Source: Salidesulfovibrio onnuriiensis
GTDB taxonomy: Bacteria > Desulfobacterota > Desulfovibrionia > Desulfovibrionales > Desulfovibrionaceae
Length of the DNA: 64,000 nt
Assembly (NCBI RefSeq): GCF_008001235.1
Contig: NZ_CP040751.1
Location: 1,347,001-1,411,000 of the forward strand
Reading direction: 5' to 3'
How positions within the stretch are numbered: the stretch's first letter is position 1; every line of letters begins with the position of its first letter. Below the pieces are notes generated by a model that worked only from the letters and a program-made list of their open reading frames with translations, had not been told where the DNA came from and did not search any database. Positions 47,442 to 57,357 of this stretch are shown piece by piece. A program made the translations under genes and the position numbers.

Positions 47442-48668
47442 ATGGAAAGCATCCGGGAACTGTATCGCATCGGCGTCGGCCCTTCCTCGTCACATACCAT
47501 GGGCCCCAAACGCGCCGCCGAGGAATTCCTTGCCCGCAACAAGGATTCCGAAATGTTCCGCGTCACCCTGTTCGGCTCGCTGGCCGCCACGGGCAAGGGC
47601 CACCTCACGGACTGGGCCATCCTCTCCGTGCTGGGCGAAGAGCGCAGCACCATCGTCTGGAAGCCCGAGGAAGAGCTGCCCGGCCATCCCAATGGCATGC
47701 AGTTCGAGGCCCTGTGCGCCAACGACCAGGTCACTGACATCGTTCGGGTCTACTCCGTGGGTGGCGGCGCCATCCGCTACGAGGACGCCGACGAGGGAGG
47801 CCCGGTCAAGGTCTACGACCTGCCCGACCTGAACGCCATCCTGGAGATGTGCGAAGAAAGGGGCATGACCTACTGGGAATACGTGGAACGGTGCGAAGGC
47901 AAGGAAATCTGGGATTTCCTCAAGGATGTCTGGTCCACCATGGAGGCCGCCGTGGAGCGCGGCCTGAACACCCAGGGCGTGCTGCCCGGCAGCATCGGCC
48001 TCAAGCGTCAGGCCTGGAGCTACTTCAAGAAGACCAAGCTCTCCGGCCCCGACATCCAGCAGACCGGGCGCGTCACCGCCTATGCCCTGGCCGTTTCCGA
48101 GGAAAACGCGGGCGGCGGCACCATCGTCACCGCGCCCACCTGCGGAGCCTGCGGCATTGTCCCGGCCGTGCTCTTCTACCTGCGCGAGACCCAGGGCGTC
48201 ACCGAGACCGAGATCCTGCACGCGCTGGCCACCGCGGCCCTGTTCGGCAACGTCATCAAGCACAACGGCTCCATTTCCGGGGCCGAAGTGGGCTGCCAGG
48301 GCGAGGTGGGTTCCGCCTGCGCCATGGCTTCCGCCGCCGCCACCCAGGTCATGGGCGGCTCCGTGCGGCAGATCGAGTACGCGGCCGAAATGGGCCTGGA
48401 GCATCACCTGGGTCTGACCTGTGACCCGGTGGACGGGCTGGTGCAGATTCCCTGCATCGAGCGCAACGCCTGCGCCTCCACCCGCGCGCTTTCCCGCGCC
48501 CAGATGGCCATTCTCTCGGACGGCACCCACAGAATTCCGTTCGACGAAGTGGTGGCGGTCATGATGGAGACCGGCCACGACCTGCCCAGCCTGTACCGCG
48601 AGACCTCCACGGGCGGGCTGGCCAAGGCCTACGGCGCGCGCATGAAAAAGTGCCCCTGCGCCGTGTAA
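47442..48668 (+). CDS. sdaA: Iron-sulfur L-serine dehydratase
   Basis: A 408-residue enzyme that deaminates L-serine to pyruvate using a [4Fe-4S] cluster. The N-terminal beta-type segment GVGPSSSHTMGPKRAAEEF is present. The alpha part has TAPTCGACGIVPA, AEVGCQGEVGSACAMASAA and LTCDPVDGLVQIPCIERNA with the cluster cysteines. Position behind dctPQM suggests that imported substrate is deaminated directly. GGAG precedes the ATG. Confidence 0.92.
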   Translation: MESIRELYRIGVGPSSSHTMGPKRAAEEFLARNKDSEMFRVTLFGSLAATGKGHLTDWAILSVLGEERSTIVWKPEEELPGHPNGMQFEALCANDQVTDIVRVYSVGGGAIRYEDADEGGPVKVYDLPDLNAILEMCEERGMTYWEYVERCEGKEIWDFLKDVWSTMEAAVERGLNTQGVLPGSIGLKRQAWSYFKKTKLSGPDIQQTGRVTAYALAVSEENAGGGTIVTAPTCGACGIVPAVLFYLRETQGVTETEILHALATAALFGNVIKHNGSISGAEVGCQGEVGSACAMASAAATQVMGGSVRQIEYAAEMGLEHHLGLTCDPVDGLVQIPCIERNACASTRALSRAQMAILSDGTHRIPFDEVVAVMMETGHDLPSLYRETSTGGLAKAYGARMKKCPCAV

Positions 48669-48680
48669 CGACACTCATCC

Positions 48681-48714
48681 GGCCCCTTTCCCCCTGCTGG
48701 GAAGGGGCCTTTTT
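48681..48714 (+). terminator. Terminator or attenuator between the two dehydratase genes
   Basis: GGCCCCTT and AAGGGGCC arms, with inner CCC / GGG pairs, are followed by TTTTT. The next gene's ribosome site begins just after it, so read-through is expected. Confidence 0.8.
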
Positions 48715-48728
48715 CAAGGAGTTTGCCC

Positions 48729-50300
48729 GTGGGAAACAGCAAGGTTACCGAACCGGCCAGCATCTTCAATGACGTGATCGGCCCGGTCATGACCGGCCCG
48801 TCAAGCTCCCATACGGCGGGCCCGGCCCGCATCGGCAAGGCCATCCACGACCTGGTGGGCGGTTCCGTTCGCCGGGCGACCACATTTTTCAAGGAGGACG
48901 GCTCCTACCCCGGCACCTACCAGGGGCAGGGCACGGACAAGGGCTTCATCGGCGGCCTTCTGGGTTTCGGTCCGGAGCATGAAAGGCTGGCCGACGCGCT
49001 GAACGAGGCCGAAAAGTGCGGCCTGGAGTATGGCTTCGAGCAGGAGAGTAACAGCCATGCGCACCCCAACACGGCACGCATCGTGGCCGAGACCGGGGAG
49101 GGCAGGCGAGAGTTCCTGACCGTTTCCACGGGCGGGGGCATGTTCCGCATCATCGAGATGGACGGGCACCCCGTGTTCATCAACGGCGCGTTCTGGGAGC
49201 TGTTCGTTCTCTGTCCGTCGGGCTCCGGCCTGGACGCCTTTTGCGAGGCCGCGCAGGCAGCCGGGGGCATGGTTTCCCGCAACCGGAACGATTCCGGGCT
49301 GCTGGTGCAGGTCACGTCCCAGGAGCCGCTTTCCGAGGAAGTCCTGCGGGCGGCCCGGGAGCTGGAGGACTGTACGGTCTCCGTTCTGGACCCCATCCTG
49401 CCGGTGCCCGGCAAATTCCGATACGACATCCCGTTTTTCACCGCCTCGGAAGCCCTGGAACAGTGCGGGGAGAGCACGGTGCTGCCCTCGACCTTTGCCC
49501 TCGAATACGAGCGTGCGCGCAGCGGGATGGACGACGGGGAAATTCTTTCGCGCATGAAGGACATAGTGCGCACCATGCGCCGGGCCGCCGAGGCCGGGAT
49601 GCAACGGGACCTGCCCGTATCCGGCTTTCTCAAGCCCAAGGCCGCCGTCATGGCCCGCAACATGGCCGCCGCCTCCGTGGCCGACCTCGGGGTCATGAAC
49701 CGGGGCATGCTCATTGCCACGGCCATCATGGAATACAACAGCGCGGGCGGCATCGTGGTCGCCGCGCCCACGGCCGGTTCCTGCGGGGTTCTGCCCGCCG
49801 TGGTGCTTTCCATGGCCGAGAGCATGGACCTTTCCGACGAGGAACAGGCCGAAGCCATGCTCGTGTCCGGGCTGGTGGGCGTGTTCATCGCACATCAGGC
49901 CACGTTCGCGGCCGAGGTCTGCGCCTGCCAGGCAGAGGTGGGGGCCGCCACGGCCATGGCCGCAGCCGCCGCGGTGCAGCTTCTGGGCGGCACCGTGCAG
50001 CAGGCCTTTTCCGCCGCCGCCCTGGCCCTGCAGAACGTGCTCGGCCTCATCTGCGACCCGGTGGCCGGGCTGGTGGAGATCCCGTGCGTCAACCGCAACA
50101 CCATGGGCGCGGCCAACGCCATCGCCTCGGCCAACATGGTCATGGCCGGGTTCGATCCGGTCATTCCCCTGGACGAGGTCATCGACACCATGCTTCGGGT
50201 GGGCCGCATGCTGCCCCCGGAACTGCGCTGCACCAATCGGGGCGGCCTGTGCACCACGCCCACGGCCTGGCGCATTCAGGAGTCACTGGCCGCGTCATAG
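48729..50300 (+). CDS. Second iron-sulfur L-serine dehydratase-family enzyme
   Basis: A 523-residue paralogue containing both beta (IGPVMTGPSSSHTAGPARIG) and alpha parts (VAAPTAGSCGVLPAVV, EVCACQAEVGAATAMAAA, LICDPVAGLVEIPCVNRNTMG). It differs from the upstream copy at the usual TCGACG and GCQGEVG segments, so substrate preference may differ (serine, threonine or a related hydroxy-amino acid). GTG 48729 was chosen since AAGGAG lies 7 bases upstream; a TTG at 48723 is too close to it. Last gene of the TRAP operon. Confidence 0.88.
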   Translation: MGNSKVTEPASIFNDVIGPVMTGPSSSHTAGPARIGKAIHDLVGGSVRRATTFFKEDGSYPGTYQGQGTDKGFIGGLLGFGPEHERLADALNEAEKCGLEYGFEQESNSHAHPNTARIVAETGEGRREFLTVSTGGGMFRIIEMDGHPVFINGAFWELFVLCPSGSGLDAFCEAAQAAGGMVSRNRNDSGLLVQVTSQEPLSEEVLRAARELEDCTVSVLDPILPVPGKFRYDIPFFTASEALEQCGESTVLPSTFALEYERARSGMDDGEILSRMKDIVRTMRRAAEAGMQRDLPVSGFLKPKAAVMARNMAAASVADLGVMNRGMLIATAIMEYNSAGGIVVAAPTAGSCGVLPAVVLSMAESMDLSDEEQAEAMLVSGLVGVFIAHQATFAAEVCACQAEVGAATAMAAAAAVQLLGGTVQQAFSAAALALQNVLGLICDPVAGLVEIPCVNRNTMGAANAIASANMVMAGFDPVIPLDEVIDTMLRVGRMLPPELRCTNRGGLCTTPTAWRIQESLAAS

Positions 50301-50325
50301 ATTTTTAGCGCAAACCTCCTAAGGC

Positions 50326-50372
50326 CGAGCCGCCGGAAGCGTTGTTCCCACAACCTCCTCCTTTCGGCGGCT
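50326..50372 (+). other. GC-rich inverted repeat downstream of the second dehydratase
   Basis: GAGCCGCCG and CGGCGGCTC arms, with AAG / CTT pairs inside, enclose about 20 bases. It sits 26 bases after the stop, before the next terminator, and may stabilise the 3' end of the operon mRNA. Confidence 0.5.
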
Positions 50373-50390
50373 CCCCTTTGGTTCAGTACG

Positions 50391-50428
50391 AGAAAGGCCC
50401 GTATGTATTGCGGGCCTTTCTTTATTTT
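50391..50428 (+). terminator. Terminator of the TRAP-dehydratase operon
   Basis: GAAAGGCCCG and CGGGCCTTTC pair around about 9 bases and are followed by TTTATTTT. Confidence 0.85.
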
Positions 50429-50518
50429 GGCTGTTGAAAAAGGCCCGTCTGGTTCGTCGCTGCACAAAATCCGTCACCTCACGTATTGGGTATACGCTGC
50501 GGTTCCGGCTTTTGCTGA

Positions 50519-50562
50519 CTTCACAAAGAAAAACACTTCTCATTCTCAATGGTTGACACTTT
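50519..50562. repeat. 44-bp direct repeat, copy 1, with Fur-box-like core
   Basis: Identical over 44 bases to 52387-52430. It contains TTCTCATTCTCA, read on the minus strand as two GAGAAT-like hexamers resembling a Fur box, followed by TTGACA, a good -35. No plus-strand gene follows this copy, so it looks like an orphaned promoter. Confidence 0.8.
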
Positions 50563-50685
50563 ACAAGTCTCTTCTGATGAGTTGCTCGAAGTGGGTACAG
50601 GGTGGATTTAGTGAAGAATAAATCATTCTGGGGAGAGTGTGGGCATTTTTCTGGAAAAAGAAAAGAATGTCTTTAGAGGTGATTT

Positions 50686-50943
50686 CTATACATGGTTTGA
50701 TGTATTACCAGAGGGTGATTGCGTGAAATTTTCCTCCATCGATTTTGAAAGATCGAAACTGTCATTGTCATACGCTTTTTTAATGATATGGTGAGGTATG
50801 TTTTGGTGATATGCAATTAGGGACAAAAGTCTATTTGTGCGTCTGCTATTTTTCCAGATTAATAAAATAAATATTATAATACTTATAGGAATGGATATAG
50901 ATATGGCCGCAACAATAATATTAACAATGTAATGTCCAAACAT
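50686..50943 (-). CDS. Small single-helix membrane protein, hypothetical
   Basis: 85 residues: helix IIVAAISISIPISIIIFILLIW near residues 9-30, then a short polar tail. AT-rich, inside the block bounded by the 44-bp repeats. An AAGGAAAA stretch before the ATG could serve as a ribosome site. I do not recognise it, and it could be a chance frame. Confidence 0.4.
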   Translation of the reverse strand: MFGHYIVNIIVAAISISIPISIIIFILLIWKNSRRTNRLLSLIAYHQNIPHHIIKKAYDNDSFDLSKSMEENFTQSPSGNTSNHV

Positions 50944-51003
50944 ACGATTTTCCTTTGGATTTAAAATTGTTTATATTGGGAATTGTTGAAAATCAATTGT
51001 TAT

Positions 51004-51816
51004 TTATGAGATGATGATTGCATTAACACTGCATTCACTTTTACAACTTCCACATGATATACAGGTACCAGCATCTATGACATATGTGCTGCCATTTGGG
51101 CTAATAGCAGAGACGGGGCAAATTCCCTCGCACGCTCCGCAGCCTGTGCATACCGACTGATCTATATATGGTCCTGCTACGCAATGGCAATGAAAGTAGT
51201 TACAACAGGCATAATAGTGACCAGAACAAGTCGCAACACAGCCGCCAAAGCCCATTTCACAGTGTTTGGTCCCCGGTCCTCCTATCAAACAGTATGCGGA
51301 GCGAGTCTTAGTCTGTTGCGCAACTTTAGAAGTCGTCTGAGTAGTTGGCTGGATACTGCGAATAAGTCCAAATCCAGAATACGTAATAAACTCATATCCT
51401 GGAAAGTGGTCCTCTCTAATAATGTGTTTTGCAGAGCTCAGATAAAGTCCAATTACGACTCTATTGGTATGGGAAACGATAAGAACTCTATCTTCGGTCA
51501 TGGATATGATTGCGTTATAGAGAGTTCTATCAGGCCAAGGTTTAGGATTCGATCTAGTTTGAAGGAACACCATAATATCCATTCCGGCTAAGGCCTTGTC
51601 AGTAAACTGATCTGAATCCAGGAAGACGAAAACCTTGTTGTCCGCTGCTTCAATGTCGACCTTCCCTTGATATGTTGCAATTTTTTTAAGGGTATTTTTA
51701 AGGATAACTCTTTTGTCTGATTGAGCTGCTTCACTGATATTCACAGGCAAAAGACTAGAGGCCAACAGCAAAGTAACTTCCTTCAGTGCTTTACGGCGAT
51801 TTTTTTTCCTAACCAA
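51004..51816 (-). CDS. Exported protein with C-terminal 2x[4Fe-4S] ferredoxin domain
   Basis: A 270-residue protein. The N-terminus (RKKNRRKALKEVTLLLASSLL, cut near SEA) is a signal peptide with consecutive Arg, possibly Tat but without a full SRRxFLK motif. Residues 35-165 are unrecognised. A cysteine-rich stretch follows (CEMGFGGCVATCSGHYYACC), then a ferredoxin-like tail VCTGCGACEGICPVSAI and CISCGSCKSECSVNAI with eight cluster ligands. It may be a periplasmic electron carrier. AT-rich; a Fur-like box lies just upstream, suggesting iron control. Confidence 0.7.
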   Translation of the reverse strand: MVRKKNRRKALKEVTLLLASSLLPVNISEAAQSDKRVILKNTLKKIATYQGKVDIEAADNKVFVFLDSDQFTDKALAGMDIMVFLQTRSNPKPWPDRTLYNAIISMTEDRVLIVSHTNRVVIGLYLSSAKHIIREDHFPGYEFITYSGFGLIRSIQPTTQTTSKVAQQTKTRSAYCLIGGPGTKHCEMGFGGCVATCSGHYYACCNYFHCHCVAGPYIDQSVCTGCGACEGICPVSAISPNGSTYVIDAGTCISCGSCKSECSVNAIIIS

Positions 51817-51856
51817 AGCAAATTTCCTCGGTTAATGATTATCAAAACGACATAAG

Positions 51857-51877
51857 TGAAAATTGAAATCATTTTCA
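51857..51877. promoter_or_regulatory. Fur-box-like palindrome
   Basis: TGAAAAT-N7-ATTTTCA, with the centre TGAAATC, lies about 40 bases upstream of the exported ferredoxin start on the minus strand. The arms and AT-rich core resemble Fur operators. The rest of the 51817-52538 gap is AT-rich with no convincing gene; short frames there look like noise. Confidence 0.45.
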
Positions 51878-52386
51878 GCGGCACTATGTACCAAGGTCGG
51901 TTATAATGTAAAGGTCAGTCTATAGCCTGTTTTGCTGTCTATAAAAATGAAGCTGGCACGCCAGTAATGAGAAACTGATCGTATAGTTTGTCCAACCCCG
52001 TAGGAAAATTTGTCGGTGAAGAAGTCACAGTTTATACTGCTACCTCTTAGAAGTGGGTTGAGCTAGATGAGAGTTCGTTGCTGATTGACAACAAGGAGAA
52101 CAAAAGAGAATAGGGCTCCTGAAAACAAGCGGGCGGTCCTCCTTGGAGCACATCAATGACAGCCTGTGGGCGAGATCTGTTAAGAGTACAGGATTTCTCA
52201 ATCGCAGTATTGTCGTTGGTGGGAGCCGTGCTTCGAAGGCGCGTAGAGCCTTCGAACTCTAGGAGCATGATTCTCGTTCGGCTCGTATGGAAAGAGAAAA
52301 TATGCGACTGGGGATCTTCGTGTGTGGCCTTTGCTGAACCATACCATCCTTACTTTCACACCATTTTTTGATCTTCGTATCTTTGC

Positions 52387-52430
52387 CTTCACAAAGAAAA
52401 ACACTTCTCATTCTCAATGGTTGACACTTT
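52387..52430 (+). promoter_or_regulatory. 44-bp direct repeat, copy 2, probable iron-regulated promoter
   Basis: Same 44 bases as at 50519-50562. Here TTGACA (52421-52426) is followed 17 bases later by ATATCA, a weak -10, and the outer-membrane gene starts 109 bases after the repeat. The Fur-like core just upstream of the -35 suggests iron repression of the two downstream genes. Confidence 0.5.
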
Positions 52431-52538
52431 TCTTGGTCCCCGGATATCACTCCTCGACGCAGTGAGGATGAAAATCATCTTCATTTCTGATTCGTCGTCC
52501 AAGGGAAGGGATGTGGCGAAACAGTGGAGAGGTTGAAA

Positions 52539-53582
52539 GTGAAACAGTCTGTGACGGCGGCCGTATTCCTTGCTTTGGGAATACTGGCCGCGGGATGGCA
52601 CGCGGCGTATGCCGGGCCTGTCATGGGAGGGGGAGAGGAGTCCGAGCAACAGCTCAAGGACAAACCGGACACCAAGCCGGTGCGCTGCATCGGGCCGGTG
52701 AACATGTCCAACGGCCTGGTGCTGCCCAAGGGCAAGGTGGCCGCCAGCATCAAGTACAAGTACGTGCACAAGAACAACCTGTACGACGGAGGAAACCGCA
52801 AGACCGGGAATTACAACGGCAAGTACGACCGCGTGAACCAGACCATGCAACTCACGGCCAAGGCCGGGATCTTCGATAACTTCGAGGCGCGCATCATGGT
52901 GCCGTTTCACGACAAGCGGCTCAAGCGCAAGTTCGGCAACCCGCCCGAGCATGCGGATACCGACGAGCTGACCGGGCTGGGCGACATCGTGGTCATGGGC
53001 CGCTATGCGGTCATGAGCGAACGCGACGGCGACTGGCTCAGCTTGGCCTTTGGCGCGGGCCTCAAGATGCCCACGGGCGACCCGGACCACAAGAATCCGG
53101 CTCCGTTTTCCAATGTGCATGAATACATTGGGCCCGGCGGCCAGCTCGGCACCGGTTCGTGGGATCCCAAGTTCGAGCTGGGGGCCACCAAGTTCTTTGG
53201 CCGCTCCCGCGTGGACGCCCACTGCATGTATACGATCCCGGGCGACGGCGCGCACGGTTCCCGCAAGGGCAACCAGTTCAAGTACGACCTGGGCTACGGC
53301 TATGCCCTGAACCGGCTCTTCGACGTGGAGCTCGAGCTCAACGGCGTGGACCAGCAGGCCCACTGGTACGACCATTCCTCCACCGTGAACACCGGCGGGC
53401 ACACCATCTACCTGACCCCCGGCGTGCACTGGAAGATCTCGGACAAGTGCCATTTCTCCATCGGCACTCCCTTTGTGGTCTACCGCGACCTGAACGGCGA
53501 GGCCGCCACCCCGGAACGCGCCAGCAAGTATTGCCTGGGCGAGGATTTCCAGGTGGTTTCGCGTCTCGGTTTCAGCTTTTAA
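52539..53582 (+). CDS. Outer-membrane beta-barrel protein (phenol-degradation/MetA-like family)
   Basis: A 347-residue exported protein with a signal peptide ending AAYA and a mature beta-rich sequence of alternating aromatic strands (KVAASIKYKYVHKNNLYDGG, TGLGDIVVMGRYAVM). It ends in Phe (RLGFSF), typical of outer-membrane barrels. It resembles the PF13557 group. The GTG at 52539 follows GGAGAGG. It is cotranscribed with an iron-type binding protein 15 bases downstream, so a role in metal or chelate uptake is possible but unproven. Confidence 0.75.
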   Translation: MKQSVTAAVFLALGILAAGWHAAYAGPVMGGGEESEQQLKDKPDTKPVRCIGPVNMSNGLVLPKGKVAASIKYKYVHKNNLYDGGNRKTGNYNGKYDRVNQTMQLTAKAGIFDNFEARIMVPFHDKRLKRKFGNPPEHADTDELTGLGDIVVMGRYAVMSERDGDWLSLAFGAGLKMPTGDPDHKNPAPFSNVHEYIGPGGQLGTGSWDPKFELGATKFFGRSRVDAHCMYTIPGDGAHGSRKGNQFKYDLGYGYALNRLFDVELELNGVDQQAHWYDHSSTVNTGGHTIYLTPGVHWKISDKCHFSIGTPFVVYRDLNGEAATPERASKYCLGEDFQVVSRLGFSF

Positions 53583-53597
53583 CCCAGGAGCATTCTC

Positions 53598-54563
53598 ATG
53601 AAAAAGATACGTGTATTGTTGTTGGTTCTTTGCCTGGGCTGCCTGGCGGCCATGTTCTCCCTTTCCGGCGTTTCCGCGACCCCGGCCAAGGCCCCGGAAC
53701 GGATCAGGGCCGTCATGGTGGGCGACAGGCTGGTGGACGTGGCCCTGCGTCTGGGCGTGATTCCCGAGGCCATGTCCGTGCGCGCCTCCATGTGGCCCAA
53801 GGCCCCGGCGTTCCGGCTGGGCACCCAGCTGCTCGGCTGCCCCAACCGGGTGACCAGGAAGGCGCCGGATACCGTGGCCAAGTACATGAAGGAGCATGGC
53901 GTGACCCGGCTGATTCTGGAAAAGAGCGCCAAATTCTGCCTGTACATGAACAAGGTGGACCCGTGCGACGTGGCCGAACTGGTTAAGGACGTGCCGGGCG
54001 TGACCATTGAATACGTGGATTTCACCAAGGGGGTTGTCCCGGCCATTCATGAGGCCGCCGCCCTGCTGGGTCGCGAGGAGCGCGGGCGGGAAGTGGCCGC
54101 CGCCTATGAAGCGGCCATGAAGAAGGTGGAGGCCGCCATGCCCAAGTCCGGGCTGAACAGGCGGGTGCTGGTGCTCAACGGCAACTATTCCGAGACCACG
54201 GGCAAGTGCTTTGTGCGCATCGAGGCCCCGGGCGGCTATTCGGACCAGTACATCCTGGGGCCGCTGGGCTGCGAAAACGCGGCGGGGGCCATGATCACCG
54301 ACACCATGCACGTCGCCAAGGGGCATGTTTCGGGCGGAAGGCTCGGCGGGCTGGAAAAGGCCTGCCCGGACGTGATCGTGGCCACGGGCGACGGCTATGC
54401 CGTGCAGATGGCCCTGCGCATGGCCGTGAAGCGCAATCCATCCCTGGCGGAGATTCCGGCCATCAAGAATGGGAACGTGTTCAACCTGCCGTTCTACGGC
54501 GACTCCAGCGTGCTTGAGTATCCGCAGATATTCCGGCAGTGGAGCGATGCGCTGATGCAATAG
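53598..54563 (+). CDS. Periplasmic metal/siderophore-type ABC binding protein
   Basis: A 321-residue protein with an N-terminal signal (LLLVLCLGCLAAMFSLSGVSA) and a helical-backbone binding fold of the FepB/BtuF type: IRAVMVGDRLVDVALRLGV, VEYVDF-like central helix, PDVIVATGDGYAVQMALRM near the end. No permease or ATPase gene follows. Position behind an outer-membrane protein and a Fur-like site suggests iron. CCAGGAG precedes the ATG. Confidence 0.75.
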   Translation: MKKIRVLLLVLCLGCLAAMFSLSGVSATPAKAPERIRAVMVGDRLVDVALRLGVIPEAMSVRASMWPKAPAFRLGTQLLGCPNRVTRKAPDTVAKYMKEHGVTRLILEKSAKFCLYMNKVDPCDVAELVKDVPGVTIEYVDFTKGVVPAIHEAAALLGREERGREVAAAYEAAMKKVEAAMPKSGLNRRVLVLNGNYSETTGKCFVRIEAPGGYSDQYILGPLGCENAAGAMITDTMHVAKGHVSGGRLGGLEKACPDVIVATGDGYAVQMALRMAVKRNPSLAEIPAIKNGNVFNLPFYGDSSVLEYPQIFRQWSDALMQ

Positions 54564-54590
54564 CCGCGACCCTCAGGTTGCAGACAATAT

Positions 54591-54622
54591 AAAAAGCCCC
54601 GACCATTGCTGGCCGGGGCTTC
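54591..54622. terminator. Bidirectional terminator between the binding protein and groEL
   Basis: AAGCCCCG and CGGGGCTT enclose 12 bases, flanked by A-run and T-rich sequence, between convergent genes. Confidence 0.85.
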
Positions 54623-54650
54623 ATTATTTCGCTTGGTAGGCGTGAATGGC

Positions 54651-56306
<1,656 letters not shown>

Positions 56307-56353
56307 TTAATGGGTTGAGTGAAATTCGAATTCAGTATGAAAGAAGTCGCTGC

Positions 56354-56641
56354 CTATTCGACAACGGCCAGGATGTCGTCTTCGCGCATGACGAGATGCT
56401 CGACGCCGTCGATCTTGATCTCGGTGCCTGCATATTTGGCGAACAGGACAGTGTCTCCATCCTTGACGGTCATGGCGACGCGCTTTCCGTTGTCGTCCAG
56501 CTTGCCGGGACCAGCGGCCACGACTTCGCCCTTCATGGGCTTTTCCTTGGCGGAGTCGGGGATGATGATGCCGCCTGCGGTCATTTCTTCAACCTCGAGA
56601 CGTTTCACCAGTACGCGGTCATTGAGCGGTTTCAGTTTCAT
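56354..56641 (-). CDS. groS: Co-chaperonin GroES
   Basis: A 95-residue Gro[21 protein letters not shown] at the start, the mobile loop [18 protein letters not shown], and [18 protein letters not shown] near the end. First gene of the groESL operon; GGAGG precedes the ATG. Confidence 0.98.
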   Translation of the reverse strand: MKLKPLNDRVLVKRLEVEEMTAGGIIIPDSAKEKPMKGEVVAAGPGKLDDNGKRVAMTVKDGDTVLFAKYAGTEIKIDGVEHLVMREDDILAVVE

Positions 56642-56765
56642 TCCTCTATACCTCCAGAGTGAATCTAATTTTTGTGTGTTCCAGTCCAGTATCCCGGGTG
56701 TCCGCCGGGCGGACCGGGTGGCGGACAGAGCCCGTTTTCGGGGGTGCCGCCGGAAAGCTCGTCAG

Positions 56766-56793
56766 AACATAAACACCATGCCCAACCTGTCAA
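56766..56793 (-). promoter_or_regulatory. Sigma-70 promoter of groESL
   Basis: On the minus strand TTGACA (56788-56793) and TATGTT (56766-56771) are spaced by 16 bases, about 125 bases before groES. I found no CIRCE repeat (TTAGCACTC-N9-GAGTGCTAA) between here and the start, so HrcA control is not apparent. The remainder of the 56642-56910 gap shows only GC-rich leader sequence. Confidence 0.6.
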
Positions 56794-56910
56794 CAGGAGA
56801 GCTGAAATTTTTTTCATTTCTTTATCAAGGCGCGTCGATAAGCCGCGGCCCGCATATTGCAAAGTTTTCGGGCAAGGGAAAAAACGGTAAAATCATGACA
56901 GGAGGTCGCC

Positions 56911-57252
56911 ATGAGTGGATTTCCGTATGATGCAGACGTTTCGGTGCCCATCAGCATTGAGGGACAGAGAACCATGATGCACGCCCTGGATTACCGGGAC
57001 GTGGCTTTGACACCCGCCGGCGCCCGCATGGTGGCCAGCGCGGCCCGGACGGTCCTGAGCCGCTACATGCCCGGCTCCAATCCGGACAAGCTGACCCTGG
57101 ACCAGGCCGTGGCCATGTTCGTGGACCGGGTCTACTGGATCGAAAGCTCCGGCGGGCTGGTCATGTGCACGGACATGCCGGATACCAGTTTCTGCCTGCC
57201 CATCCCCAAGGACCTCTGGGCCCTGCGCGACCATACCCGCGTGATCCAGTAG
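56911..57252 (+). CDS. Hypothetical small cytoplasmic protein
   Basis: 113 residues without signal peptide or membrane helix; contains LTPAGARMVASAARTVLSRY and VYWIESSGGLVMCTDMP. I do not recognise it. A near-perfect ACAGGAGG ribosome site 5 bases before the ATG and normal local codon use support it as a real gene. It is divergent from groES. Confidence 0.7.
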   Translation: MSGFPYDADVSVPISIEGQRTMMHALDYRDVALTPAGARMVASAARTVLSRYMPGSNPDKLTLDQAVAMFVDRVYWIESSGGLVMCTDMPDTSFCLPIPKDLWALRDHTRVIQ

Positions 57253-57357
57253 GGCGGGGCATTTTGTCACCGGCGCTTGACACACCGTAACAAACCTTCG
57301 CCGGAGTTGTTGCAGGGGAGTGCTATGCTTCCCGGCAACAATGCCACGGAGGTGTGT

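Noticed and set aside
52047..52371. Short frames on both strands in the gap before the outer-membrane gene
   Set aside because: No ribosome sites, no motif and atypical composition; treated as noise in an AT-rich region.
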